Assembly: GCA_958448555.1 (NCBI GenBank)
Contig: CAUDEL010000005.1
Coordinates: forward strand, 23,875-87,874
Source: Limiplasma sp958448555
GTDB taxonomy: Bacteria; Bacillota; Clostridia; Christensenellales; Aristaeellaceae
Length of the DNA: 64,000 bases
Direction of reading: 5' to 3'
Shown in pieces: positions 7,671 to 16,593 of this stretch. The notes under the pieces are model-generated. The model made no database searches. It saw only the letters and a list, made by a program, of their open reading frames with translations, and was not told the origin of the DNA. The first letter of the stretch is position 1; every line of letters begins with the position of its first letter. Both the position numbers and the translations under genes were made by a program.

Positions 7671-8920
7671 AAAAACGTGGACTTTGCCTCGCGCTGTGCC
7701 TGTGCCTGCTGACGGGCGCCCTGCCTGCGCTGGCGCAGGACGGCGGCGCGCTGTGCGTGCTCAATGACGGCTGGTTCGTAAACGAGGATTATCTGGCGCA
7801 GTACCCGGACCGAAGCCTGGAGATGATCCCCGCCGAGTATCTTGACAACGGCATCGACACCAACCTGCGGGAGCTGCTCTTCACCACCGATTGGGATGTG
7901 GCCCGCATCACGACGGACGAGTTCACCCTTGGGGAGCTGGACGAGGCCGGGCTGCTCATGGACCTGACGGAGCTGTTCGGGGAAGAGAAGCTCTACCCCG
8001 CCGTGCGCGGGGCGGTCACGGTGGACGGTCGCATGATGGGCGTGCCCACGATGGGCTGGTACATGGGCGCCCGTTACAGCATGCATTGGCTGGATGGGGA
8101 CCCCTATGGCCTGGGGGAAAAGCTGGGGCTTACGGAGGCGGACGAGCCGCATACCTATGCGGAGCTCTACGCCCTTGCGCAGAAGTATTTTGCGCTGGAG
8201 GCGGAAACGCGGCGCGGTACCCTCTTTTTCGATGGCATGCTGAACGGTCAGGCGGGCGTTTTGCTGCTTTCGAGCTTTATCGATCAGTATGCCGGGGAGT
8301 TTGCGGACGCGGAGGGAAACGTCGATTATGATACCGACGCCTTCCGCGACGGGGTCCGGCAGATCGAGGAACTGACGGCGCTGCTTAGCGACAACCTCAA
8401 GCCCCTCTATAATGAAGGCTCCACCAGGCTGTACATGCTGGTCAGCGATGCGGCCAACCACCCGCTGGGGAACGAGACGCTGTTTTCCGTCGGGATGGAG
8501 CGAAAGGTGCCCATGCGGCTGGAGGTCTGGGTCATGAACGCTCGGACCGATAAGGCGGACGAGGCCGCCGACTACATCCGCGCGGCCATGGCGCGCACCG
8601 CCCCGGAATTTGCCCCGGCGCTGTACGAGGAATATGACTATACTGCCCTGCTGCGCGCCAGCCTCGACCGCGACATCGAGGCCCAGAAGGAGCAAAACGA
8701 GGCTCAGAGCGTGATCGACGAGCTCATCCGCCTGCGCGACGCCGGCGAGGCCGACGGGCACTACTACAGCCGGGAACAGCTCGAACGCTACCGCACGGAG
8801 GTCGCCCCCTATCTGATCTTCCCGAGCTGCGGGTATGTGGGCGGCTGGACGCCCGCAAGCAGCTACATGAAAGGCAAGCTGGACATGGACGGGCTGATCG
8901 CGGAGCTGAACAATCGGTGA
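7667..8920 (+). CDS. Secreted solute-binding-protein-like protein
   Basis: It has 417 residues with a signal peptide ending TGALPALAQD and no lipobox cysteine. Segments such as WDVARITTDEFTLGELDEAGLLMDLTELF, LYPAVRGAVTVDGRMMGVPTMGW and EPHTYAELYALAQKYF match the layout of extracellular solute-binding proteins (cluster 1) of ABC importers. No permease or ATPase is near. Its start overlaps the anti-sigma stop (ATGA), suggesting that it serves as sensor or output of this sigma system rather than in uptake. Exact role unknown. Confidence 0.65.
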   Translation: MKKRGLCLALCLCLLTGALPALAQDGGALCVLNDGWFVNEDYLAQYPDRSLEMIPAEYLDNGIDTNLRELLFTTDWDVARITTDEFTLGELDEAGLLMDLTELFGEEKLYPAVRGAVTVDGRMMGVPTMGWYMGARYSMHWLDGDPYGLGEKLGLTEADEPHTYAELYALAQKYFALEAETRRGTLFFDGMLNGQAGVLLLSSFIDQYAGEFADAEGNVDYDTDAFRDGVRQIEELTALLSDNLKPLYNEGSTRLYMLVSDAANHPLGNETLFSVGMERKVPMRLEVWVMNARTDKADEAADYIRAAMARTAPEFAPALYEEYDYTALLRASLDRDIEAQKEQNEAQSVIDELIRLRDAGEADGHYYSREQLERYRTEVAPYLIFPSCGYVGGWTPASSYMKGKLDMDGLIAELNNR

Positions 8921-8942
8921 ACGAAACACCGCGCATGCCTTT

Positions 8943-8978
8943 GGGGGCGCGCTTCGGAAGCGGAGCGCGTCCCTTTTT
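8943..8978 (+). terminator. Terminator of the sigma-factor operon
   Basis: A GGGCGCGCTTC / GAGCGCGTCCC type stem is followed by six T residues, 22 nt after the stop. Confidence 0.85.
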
Positions 8979-9029
8979 TCGCGCCACGCGCGCTTGTGTG
9001 AAATCCATGTGAGAAATCCGCCAAATCGC

Positions 9030-9058
9030 TTTTGTGGCGCAGTCTTCCCGTGTATAAT
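9030..9058 (+). promoter_or_regulatory. Promoter for the 9.1 kb secreted protein
   Basis: TTTTGT and a perfect TATAAT are 17 nt apart, 36 nt upstream of the start at 9094. The -35 box is weak. Confidence 0.5.
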
Positions 9059-9093
9059 GTAACACACAAAAATAGCCGGGAGAGTGAAAGACG

Positions 9094-10131
9094 ATGAGAC
9101 GAATGGTAAGCGTGATACTCACCGTGGCGTTCATGCTGGGCGCCTTTGCCGCGTCCGCCGAGGGGACCGGGGCGCTGGACGCCTTCGCCGCCCTGACCGG
9201 ACAGCAGGCCCAGATCAACGACCCGGGAAAGACCAACGCCGAGTACCTTGCGGATATCATGGCGGGCGTTTACGCTGCAAAGCCCGCGGATACCACGGCA
9301 GCCGCCGCGATGGCCCCCGCGTTGCCGTATCTTTCGGGTATCAGCACGCGTGATATCGCCGCTTTTGCCTCGGCAAACCAGTATCCCGTGCGTCAGGTGC
9401 GCAACGCGTACTACAAGGCGCTGGCCAACGTGTTTCACGCGGAGGTGCTGTGCAACCCCGCATCCGAGGAGCAGTACCGCAACGTGCAGGTGCTCCTTTC
9501 CCTGTTCCTTGAGGACGACGCCACCGCGGATTCCGCGTCGCGCGAGGCCATCCGCAACAGCATGAACGCCACGAACGCCGCCGTCATCGCCGCCGGATAC
9601 GGCCTGCCCGCCGGATTTGTGGAATTTGTGGTGATGGACGAAAACTGGGACGACGACAGCTGGGAGAACGACGATGACTGGCGCGCCGCCGTGGGCTGGG
9701 ACGACGACGATATCTACGAGGACAGCAACGACGACCTTGCCCTGGGCGACAGGGACACGGCGGATTCCTACCGCATTGCGGAGATGCAGGAGCGTCTGAT
9801 TGCGCTGGGCTATCTGACCGGCAAAGCCGACGGCGTGTTCGGTGAGCAGACCGAAGCGGCGCTGATTCAGTATCAGCTGGCCAACGGCGCGCCCGCTACC
9901 GGCGTGTTTGACGACGACGATTACGACGACATGCTGTCCGTGGACGTGGTGGCCCGCTGGGATTACGACAACAGCTTCGATTACGACGATACGCCGGACG
10001 TTCAGGACTCTCCGGACCCTGCGCCCGCTCCCGCCCCCGCTCCCACAAGGCAGGATTCTCCGGACAATTCCCCCGATTATGATTCCTCCTACGATTCTTC
10101 CGGCGATTCTCCCGACTATGAAGACAGCTAA
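9094..10131 (+). CDS. Secreted peptidoglycan-binding-domain protein with acidic tracts
   Basis: It has 345 residues and a signal peptide (MRRMVSVILTVAFMLGAFAASA). After a helical region comes a strongly acidic linker rich in DD and WDDD (about 185-225). A PG_binding_1 repeat follows (about 227-280): IAEMQERLIALGYLTGKADGVFGEQTEAALIQYQ. The tail is rich in D, S, P and A with several PDYDSS-like repeats. It probably associates with the cell wall. The downstream CotH gene starts inside its last codons, so the two are co-expressed. Confidence 0.75.
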   Translation: MRRMVSVILTVAFMLGAFAASAEGTGALDAFAALTGQQAQINDPGKTNAEYLADIMAGVYAAKPADTTAAAAMAPALPYLSGISTRDIAAFASANQYPVRQVRNAYYKALANVFHAEVLCNPASEEQYRNVQVLLSLFLEDDATADSASREAIRNSMNATNAAVIAAGYGLPAGFVEFVVMDENWDDDSWENDDDWRAAVGWDDDDIYEDSNDDLALGDRDTADSYRIAEMQERLIALGYLTGKADGVFGEQTEAALIQYQLANGAPATGVFDDDDYDDMLSVDVVARWDYDNSFDYDDTPDVQDSPDPAPAPAPAPTRQDSPDNSPDYDSSYDSSGDSPDYEDS

Positions 10132-11497
10132 CCACATCCCATTTCAGCGGGAACGCAGGGCAGGGCATGCCCTGCGTTCTTTTCGAGGAGCACTGTCCAC
10201 GCCGCGCGGAAGGCAGCTTGCGCAAAACGCCGTGCTTTTGGCCGTGGCGGTGCTTGCGCTGCTGGCGCTGACGCTTACGGAGCAGTTCCGCGCGCCGCAG
10301 GAAGACGCGGTTGCGGGCGGCGCGGACGCTGCTCCGCCGTCTGAAGGCGGCGCGCTTCCCGTCCTGTCCATCGTTACGGAAAACGGACGTCTGCCCAACG
10401 GGGAGGACCTTTCCGCCCGCCTTACGCTGCTTCTTCCGGACGGGACGGAGTTTCAGACAATTTCCACGCGCATCGAAATCAACGAGCGTGGAAATACCAG
10501 CCGCCGCTTTCCAAAGAAAAGCTACCGTGTTAAAATAGTGGATGAGGAGGGGCAAAAACAGGACCTGTCCATCGCGGGCCTGCGCAGCGACGACGACTGG
10601 ATTCTCAACCCGCTGTACACGGACACCTCCAAGATTCGAGAGGCGCTGGCCTACGACCTGTGGGCCCGGATGAATTCGTCTGGGCAGGCGGCGGCCGGCT
10701 CGCGCATGCGCTACGCCGAGATTTATTTCAACGGGCAATACTGGGGGCTTTACGGCGTTCAGGAGCGCATGGATCGCAAGCAGGTAGATGCCGATAAGCG
10801 CGGCGGCGTCCTCTACAAGGTGGCCGCCAACGACCGCCCCACCGTGGAGGAACTGCTGGACTGCACAAGCCCGGAGCGCTGCGCGGGCTTTGAACTGACA
10901 TTCTGCGGCGCGGGCGTGAAGGACCCTTGGGAGCCGGCGGCGGCGTACATGGCCTTTCTGGAGGGGGAAAGCTGCGGTGTGGACGCGCGGCTGTCCACGG
11001 CCAACGTGATCGACTACGGCCTGTGGGCCATGCTCACGCAGGCGCACGATTGCCACTTCAAGAACCAGTACCTCAACTGCGTGTACGGAAACGGCTATAC
11101 CCTGTACAAAATCCCGTGGGATCTGAACAACACCTTTGGCGATGTGTGGCTCAACGCGGCAGAGGAAAGCAACCATACCGGATACAAAATTGGCGATCTG
11201 GTGATGGACGGGGCTTTCAGCATGCTGCTGGATACCGGCGGGGAAGAAGCGCTCCGCGCCGTTGAGGAACGGTGGAGGGAGTTGCGCCGCGAGACGATTA
11301 CGCTTGAGGGGCTGCTCGAAAGGGCCCATGAGCTTTACGCGCCGCTGCGCTCCGCCATTGAACGCGACAGCGCGCGCTGGCCCTCCTGCGGCATGGGCAA
11401 CGGAAACGCGGCCAATATTCGGGATATCGAGGCGTATTTCCGGGCGATTCTGCCCCGGATGGATGCGTTCGTCTCCGGGCTTGCGGCGCGCCAGTAA
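10118..11497 (+). CDS. CotH-family protein (kinase-like), membrane anchored
   Basis: The protein has 459 residues, from the ATG at 10118 that overlaps the previous gene by 14 nt. A membrane helix lies near residues 34-53. CotH landmarks follow: RIEINERGNTSRRFPKKSYRVKI, DDDWILNPLYTDTSKIREALAYDLW, YAEIYFNGQYWGLYGVQERMDR and YTLYKIPWDLNNTFGD. CotH of Bacillus is an atypical protein kinase that phosphorylates spore-coat proteins; here the gene lies with a wall-binding protein and a two-component system, which suggests an envelope role. No separate ribosome site is obvious, so translation may be coupled. Confidence 0.8.
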   Translation: MKTANHIPFQRERRAGHALRSFRGALSTPRGRQLAQNAVLLAVAVLALLALTLTEQFRAPQEDAVAGGADAAPPSEGGALPVLSIVTENGRLPNGEDLSARLTLLLPDGTEFQTISTRIEINERGNTSRRFPKKSYRVKIVDEEGQKQDLSIAGLRSDDDWILNPLYTDTSKIREALAYDLWARMNSSGQAAAGSRMRYAEIYFNGQYWGLYGVQERMDRKQVDADKRGGVLYKVAANDRPTVEELLDCTSPERCAGFELTFCGAGVKDPWEPAAAYMAFLEGESCGVDARLSTANVIDYGLWAMLTQAHDCHFKNQYLNCVYGNGYTLYKIPWDLNNTFGDVWLNAAEESNHTGYKIGDLVMDGAFSMLLDTGGEEALRAVEERWRELRRETITLEGLLERAHELYAPLRSAIERDSARWPSCGMGNGNAANIRDIEAYFRAILPRMDAFVSGLAARQ

Positions 11498-11518
11498 AGC
11501 AAAAGGGAGGAATGCGAC

Positions 11519-12214
11519 ATGGCGGCGATATGGATCGTGGAGGATGACCCCAAGATCGGGCTGCTGATTGAAATGACTGTGCGAAAGACCGGACACGCCG
11601 CCGTGAGGATGCCGGACGCGGTGGCGCTTGAGCGCGCGCTGAAAAAGCAGGTCCCGCCGGACCTGCTGCTGCTGGATTTGATGCTTCGGGAAAAGAATGG
11701 CTTTGCCGTTATGAAGGAATGGAAGGCCCGGGCCGAAACGCGCAGGATCCCCGTCATCATCATCTCGGCCCGCAGCGCGGAGCACGACAAGGTGATGGGG
11801 CTGGAGCTGGGCGCTGAGGACTACATCACCAAGCCCTTTGGCGTGCGCGAATTGCAGGCGCGCGTACAGGCCGCGCTGCGCCGCCTGCCCGCCAGCGTGG
11901 AAAAGCTGTGCGTGGGCGCGCTGACGCTGCTGCCCGCCACGCGCGAGGCCTACGTGGACGGGAACCGGGTCGACCTGACACAGAAGGAGTTTGAGCTGCT
12001 GTTGTATCTGGCCCGCCACGCGGATTCCACCGTGACGCGCGCCATGCTGGTCCGCGACATTTGGGGCTATGCCACCGAGGAGGACAACTCCCGCACGGTG
12101 GATACCCATATCAAAACGCTGCGCCTGAAGTTGGGGGACGCGGCCGGCGAACCCCGCTTTATCCAGACCGTCCGCGGGACAGGCTACCGGCTGATGCGCG
12201 GAGAACAGCCATGA
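11519..12214 (+). CDS. OmpR/PhoB-type response regulator
   Basis: The protein has 231 residues. The receiver domain carries the acidic pair in IVEDD (residues 7-10), the phospho-acceptor Asp53 in LLLLDLML, Ser83 in IISARS and Lys105 in TKPFG. The C-terminal winged helix (about 130-228) reads LTQKEFELLLYLARHAD, ...RTVDTHIKTLRLKLGD and IQTVRGTGYRL. A GGGAGGAA ribosome site precedes the ATG. It overlaps the kinase start by 4 nt. Confidence 0.93.
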   Translation: MAAIWIVEDDPKIGLLIEMTVRKTGHAAVRMPDAVALERALKKQVPPDLLLLDLMLREKNGFAVMKEWKARAETRRIPVIIISARSAEHDKVMGLELGAEDYITKPFGVRELQARVQAALRRLPASVEKLCVGALTLLPATREAYVDGNRVDLTQKEFELLLYLARHADSTVTRAMLVRDIWGYATEEDNSRTVDTHIKTLRLKLGDAAGEPRFIQTVRGTGYRLMRGEQP

Positions 12215-13566
12215 AACGCAGCCTGCGCGGGCTTTACTGGGTGGCCATCGCCTGCATGCTGGTCATGGCCGTGGTGGCCGTGGCGCTGCTGCTGGACTTT
12301 CGTGTGAAGGACCGCAGCGAAAGCCTGCGCGATATTCTGGAGGCCGTTTCGGCGTGGACGCTGGAAAGCCGGGACGACCTGCAAAGCCATGCCAACCATA
12401 TAGCGTCCGTGTCAGCCCCGGTGCGGGTGACCTTTTTAAGCGAGGCGGGAACGGTGATCGCCGACAGCGAGCACGACGCGGCTTCGATGGAAAATCATCT
12501 GGACCGACCGGAGGTTGCCGCGGCGCTTCAGGGCGGGGTGGGCGAGAGCCTGCGCCTGTCCGATACGCAGTCAGCGTTTATGATGTACGCCGCCAAGCGT
12601 ATCGCCCCTGGCGTGATCCTGCGGCTGGGCTATCCCGTTGAAATCATCAGCCATACGCTGCTGTTTTACAGCATAGGCGTGGTCGCGCTGGCCATCATCC
12701 TCTATATCCTTCAGCGCAGAAGGCTGACGCGCTTCGCCGTGGCGATGGTGCGCCAGATGGACGACGTGCGGCGGCTTCTGGAGGGCGCGACCACAGATCC
12801 CACCGCGGTGTTCCCCGAGCTTCAGCCGGCGCTGGAGCATATCGCCTATCTGGCAAAGCGTCTCAACAGCGACCTTGCGGAGATCAACCGCACCCTGTCG
12901 CTTCGGGACGATTTTGTGGCGAACGCCTCGCACGAGCTGCGCAGCCCGTTGACCTCCATCATGGGCTTTGCGGAAATGCTGGGCGAGGGACTGGCCGATA
13001 CGCCCGAGGAGCAGGCGCTGTGCCTTCAGACGATTCGCGGGGAATGCGAACGCATGCTGGACGTAGTGGAGGACGTGCTGCTGCTTTCGCGCGCCGAACG
13101 GGAGCAGGGGCTGACGCGCGAGCATGTGGATGTGGAACGGGTGGTTGAGGAGGTGCGCCGCGCGCTTGCGCCGCAGGCGGCGCAGAAGAGGATATCCATC
13201 GTCAGCGAGGGCGCGCTTACCTTATGGGCCGTGGAAAAGGACCTGTGGGAGATTCTTCATAACCTGATGGGCAACGCCATACGCTACGGCCGCAGGGGCG
13301 GTCATGTGAAAATTCTGCTGCGCCAGCGATGCATCATCGTGGAGGACGATGGCATCGGCATTGAAAAAAAGCATCTGCCCTATCTGTTCGAGCAGTTCTA
13401 CCGCGTGGACCAGTCCAGAGACCCGGAGGTGCGCGGAACGGGACTCGGCCTTTCCATCGTGCGCACACTTGCGGAGCGCAACGGCGCGACCGTCGGGGTG
13501 GAAAGCTGTCCGGGCAGGGGCAGCCGCTTTACGGTCTGCTTTGAGCAGAAGCAGGACGGCGATTGA
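12211..13566 (+). CDS. PhoR-like sensor histidine kinase
   Basis: The protein has 451 residues with membrane helices at about 10-29 and 150-168 flanking an extracytoplasmic sensor loop. The H-box FVANASHELRSPLTS carries His241. The N-box HNLMGNAIRYG (Asn355), DDGIGI and GTGLGLSIV complete the ATPase. The ATGA overlap couples it to the response regulator. The signal is unknown; neighbours suggest cell-wall state. Confidence 0.92.
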   Translation: MKRSLRGLYWVAIACMLVMAVVAVALLLDFRVKDRSESLRDILEAVSAWTLESRDDLQSHANHIASVSAPVRVTFLSEAGTVIADSEHDAASMENHLDRPEVAAALQGGVGESLRLSDTQSAFMMYAAKRIAPGVILRLGYPVEIISHTLLFYSIGVVALAIILYILQRRRLTRFAVAMVRQMDDVRRLLEGATTDPTAVFPELQPALEHIAYLAKRLNSDLAEINRTLSLRDDFVANASHELRSPLTSIMGFAEMLGEGLADTPEEQALCLQTIRGECERMLDVVEDVLLLSRAEREQGLTREHVDVERVVEEVRRALAPQAAQKRISIVSEGALTLWAVEKDLWEILHNLMGNAIRYGRRGGHVKILLRQRCIIVEDDGIGIEKKHLPYLFEQFYRVDQSRDPEVRGTGLGLSIVRTLAERNGATVGVESCPGRGSRFTVCFEQKQDGD

Positions 13567-13592
13567 GGCGCGTTTTGGCGATACGCCTGCAA

Positions 13593-13618
13593 GAGAAGCG
13601 GGCTATGCCGCACTTCTC
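13593..13618. terminator. Hairpin between the convergent kinase and tsaD genes
   Basis: GAGAAGTGCGGC and GCCCGCTTCTC form a stem on the minus strand across the tsaD stop. There is no T run, so termination is only a possibility. Confidence 0.35.
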
Positions 13619-14675
13619 ATACCAGCTCCAGCGACGGCACGGCGTTCAGCTCCAGCGGCGCAAGCTCGCCCTTTTTCAGGCGATAATAGGCCGCCGAACC
13701 GATCATGGCGGCGTTGTCGGTGCACAGCCACAGCTCCGGCATGCACAGGCGAAAACCCCGTTTGGCCGCGAGCGCCGTCATCTGCGCGCGCAGGCGGCGG
13801 TTGGCGCTTACGCCGCCCGCCAGACACAGCGTGTCAAGCCCACTGTCCTCAAGAGCCAGCATAGCGCGCTCGCACAGCGTATCCACCACCGCGCGCTCGA
13901 AGCTGGCGGCCAGGTCGGCGCGGGGCAGGGCCTCGCCCTTCTGCTCCATCTTGTGGCAGGCGTTGAGAAAGGCGGTCTTGAGGCCGGAAAAGCTGAAATC
14001 GTACCGTCCGTCCGGGTGAGGATGCGGCAGGGAGAGGAAGGTATCGTCCCCGCCCTCGGCCAGCTTGGAAAGCAGCGGCCCGCCCGGGTAGTTGAGCCCA
14101 AGCACCCGCGCGGCCTTGTCGAAGGCCTCGCCCGCGGCGTCATCCACCGTCTGGCCAAGCAGGGTGTAGTCGCCATAGGCGTTCACGCGCGTCAGGTGGC
14201 TGTGGCCGCCGCTGACCACCAGGCACACAAACGGCGGCTCCAGGTCCGGGGTGGTCAGGAAATTGGCGCTGACATGCCCTTCGATGTGGTTGACGGGGAT
14301 GAGCGGTAGACGTGTGGTATAGCTCAAACCCTTCATGCAGTTGACGCCGGTGAGCAGCGCGCCCACCAGCCCCGGCCCGTAGGTGACGGCCAGCGCGTCC
14401 ACGTCCGACAGGGCCATGCCCGCCTCCCTGAGCGCCTGGTCGATCACACGGTCGCAGGCGTCCATGTGGGCGCGGCTGGCGATCTCCGGCACCACGCCGC
14501 CGTAGAGCGCGTGGGTGTCCACCTGGGAGAAGATGACGCTGCTGAGGATCTTCCGCCCGTTTTCCACGATGGCCGCCGCGGTTTCGTCGCAGCTGGACTC
14601 CATGGCCAAAATGCGAATGGAAGCCTTGCTCTGCAAGGCTTCCAGTTTTTCATTCATCTCACGTTGCGTCTGCAC
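13617..14675 (-). CDS. tsaD: tRNA N6-adenosine threonylcarbamoyltransferase TsaD
   Basis: The enzyme has 352 residues and transfers threonylcarbamoyl to A37 of ANN-decoding tRNAs. Landmarks are ILAMESSCDETAAAIV, GGVVPEIASRAH, AVTYGPGLVGALLTG, the metal-binding VNHIEGH, LVVSGGHSHL, GEAFDKAARVLGL, YPGGP, DFSFSGLKTA, LCLAGGVSANRRLR and CTDNAAMIG. The GTG start at 14675 has AAGGAGG 9 nt upstream, better placed than the later ATG at 14657. It is the last gene of a minus-strand run from secA. Confidence 0.94.
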   Translation of the reverse strand: MQTQREMNEKLEALQSKASIRILAMESSCDETAAAIVENGRKILSSVIFSQVDTHALYGGVVPEIASRAHMDACDRVIDQALREAGMALSDVDALAVTYGPGLVGALLTGVNCMKGLSYTTRLPLIPVNHIEGHVSANFLTTPDLEPPFVCLVVSGGHSHLTRVNAYGDYTLLGQTVDDAAGEAFDKAARVLGLNYPGGPLLSKLAEGGDDTFLSLPHPHPDGRYDFSFSGLKTAFLNACHKMEQKGEALPRADLAASFERAVVDTLCERAMLALEDSGLDTLCLAGGVSANRRLRAQMTALAAKRGFRLCMPELWLCTDNAAMIGSAAYYRLKKGELAPLELNAVPSLELV

Positions 14676-14689
14676 GGAAAAGGGCCTCC

Positions 14690-15436
14690 TTAGCGGTTTG
14701 AGCCGCCGGCGGACTCGGCGCGCGACTGGGCGATGCGCAGGCCGACGGGGGAGAGAATCAGGGGAAGGACCATCACCGCGGCGAGCATCAAAACCAGCAG
14801 GATCAGCACCGGCGGCAGATAGGCTGAAAAGAGCGACTCCGGGAAAAGCAGCATCACCAGCTCGTCCGCGGGAAAGATGCCGTCGGGGATGAGCGTGCGG
14901 TGCAGCGTCTCCCACAGGCCCGTGAAATCCAAAGCGGCCCACAGCCCGATTCCCGCGATGAGCAGCAGCGGCACGATTGTTCCCGCATAATACCCCCGCG
15001 CGGAGAAGCCGCCCCGCCGGCCCGAGCCGGCCAGCACCCATGCCAGCAGCGCAATTACAACCGCCGCGCCGCACAGGAATACCGCCGTGGCGGCGCTCAC
15101 CCAGCCCTTGACCGTGGCCATGTGGTCGCGGAAGCTCTGGGGAATGAAGCGGCTGGCCGGGAAGCCCGCCACGGTGATGCGCGGCTCCCAGCTGTCCTGG
15201 GCGTCGGTCAGAAAGAGGATGGTTTCCCCGGCAAAACTGCGCACGCTGTCCTCGTCGATCGCGAGGGCGGCGTAATCCACGTTTTCCAGCAGCGCCTTTT
15301 CAAAGAGCTGGCGGTCCACGGCGTTGAAATATACGGAAGCAGCCGCAGCCAGAAGCACCAGAAGAAACGAGGCGATGAAGCAGCGAACGAACGCCCCGCG
15401 CCGCCGAGGCGGCGCCGGGTCCCGGGTATATGGCAT
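14690..15436 (-). CDS. DUF1461 / TIGR01906 family integral membrane protein
   Basis: The protein has 248 residues with about five membrane segments: residues 17-36, then about 115-137, 150-172, and two near 200-235. The extracytoplasmic FIPQSFRDHMATVKGW resembles the family's conserved HM-DVK stretch. Function is unknown. GGAGGTAAACC precedes the ATG and the stop lies within the ribosome site of tsaD, so the two are coupled. Confidence 0.75.
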   Translation of the reverse strand: MPYTRDPAPPRRRGAFVRCFIASFLLVLLAAAASVYFNAVDRQLFEKALLENVDYAALAIDEDSVRSFAGETILFLTDAQDSWEPRITVAGFPASRFIPQSFRDHMATVKGWVSAATAVFLCGAAVVIALLAWVLAGSGRRGGFSARGYYAGTIVPLLLIAGIGLWAALDFTGLWETLHRTLIPDGIFPADELVMLLFPESLFSAYLPPVLILLVLMLAAVMVLPLILSPVGLRIAQSRAESAGGSNR

Positions 15437-15452
15437 TGGTTTACCTCCCTGC

Positions 15453-16550
15453 TTACTGCATTTTCAGGTAGGCGGTGATGAAGCCGTCGAGGTTGCCGTC
15501 CATCACGTCGTCCACGTTGCCGCTCTCAAAGCCGGTGCGGTGGTCCTTGACCATGGTGTAGGGCTGGAACACATAGGAGCGGATCTGGCTGCCCCATTCG
15601 ATCTTCTTCATCTCGCCCTTGATGTCGGCCATCTGCTCCTCCTTCTCGCGCTCGCGAAGCTCAAGCAGGCGGCTCTTGAGGATGCGCAGGCAGACCTCGC
15701 GGTTTTGCACCTGGCTGCGCTCGTTCTGGCACTGGGCCACGATGCCCGTGGGAATGTGCGTCATGCGCACGGCGCTGTCGGTGCGGTTGACGTGCTGGCC
15801 GCCCGCGCCGCCCGCGCGATAGGTGTCGATGCGCACTTCCTCCATGTTGATTTCAAAGTCCTGGTCATCCTCCAGAATGGGGGACACGTCCAGGGAGCTG
15901 AAAGAAGTGTGACGGCGCGCGTTTGCGTCGAAGGGGGAGATGCGCACCAGCCGGTGCACGCCCTTCTCGCTGCGCAGAAAGCCGTAGGCGTTTTCGCCGT
16001 CCACCTGGAAGGTCACGCTCTTGATGCCCGCCTCGTCGCCGTCCAAAAGGTCGTTGACCGTCACCTTGAAGCCGTGGCGCTCGCAGTAGCGGGTGTACAT
16101 GCGGTAGAGCATCTGCGTCCAGTCCTGCGCCTCGGTGCCGCCGGCGCCTGCGTGCAGGGACAGCACGGCGTTGCAGCCGTCATAGTCGCCGCGCATGAGC
16201 GTCTCCAGCTCCAGCGCGTCCGCGTCCTTGGCAAGGCTCTCCAGCTCCTGCTCGCACTCGGCGGCGATGCCCTCGTCCTCGTCCTCCGCCAGCAGCTCCA
16301 GCATGGCCTCCACGTCGTCGGCGCGTGTCTCCAGGCGCCTGACGTGATCCAGCTTTCCCTCGATCTGGCTCACCCTGCGGTTGACGGCGGTGGAGCGCTC
16401 GAGGTTGTTCCAGAACTCCGGGGCGTTCATTTCCTCTTTCAATTCCGCCAGCTCCTCGCGCAAAAGGGGGAGCTTAAGCGCGTCGGCCGCCTTGGAAACG
16501 GTGCCGCGCAGGCGGGTAAGGTCCTGTTTCATCTGTTCCTGATCGATCAT
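15453..16550 (-). CDS. prfB: Peptide chain release factor 2
   Basis: The 365-residue protein recognises UGA and UAA stops. It has the stop-recognition tripeptide SPF (residues 205-207) in LVRISPFDANARRHTSF and the catalytic GGQ (250-252) in YRAGGAGGQHVNRTDSA. The frame is continuous from ATG to stop, so the autoregulatory UGA frameshift found in many prfB genes is absent here. AGGAGAGG precedes the start. Confidence 0.95.
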   Translation of the reverse strand: MIDQEQMKQDLTRLRGTVSKAADALKLPLLREELAELKEEMNAPEFWNNLERSTAVNRRVSQIEGKLDHVRRLETRADDVEAMLELLAEDEDEGIAAECEQELESLAKDADALELETLMRGDYDGCNAVLSLHAGAGGTEAQDWTQMLYRMYTRYCERHGFKVTVNDLLDGDEAGIKSVTFQVDGENAYGFLRSEKGVHRLVRISPFDANARRHTSFSSLDVSPILEDDQDFEINMEEVRIDTYRAGGAGGQHVNRTDSAVRMTHIPTGIVAQCQNERSQVQNREVCLRILKSRLLELREREKEEQMADIKGEMKKIEWGSQIRSYVFQPYTMVKDHRTGFESGNVDDVMDGNLDGFITAYLKMQ

Positions 16551-16593
16551 AGAATCCTCTCCTGATTTCTTTCTCTCCGGTATGACAGAGGCG

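Noticed and set aside
15453..16550. Programmed +1 frameshift in prfB
   Set aside because: The reading frame is continuous from ATG to the end with normal N-terminal residues and no internal TGA.
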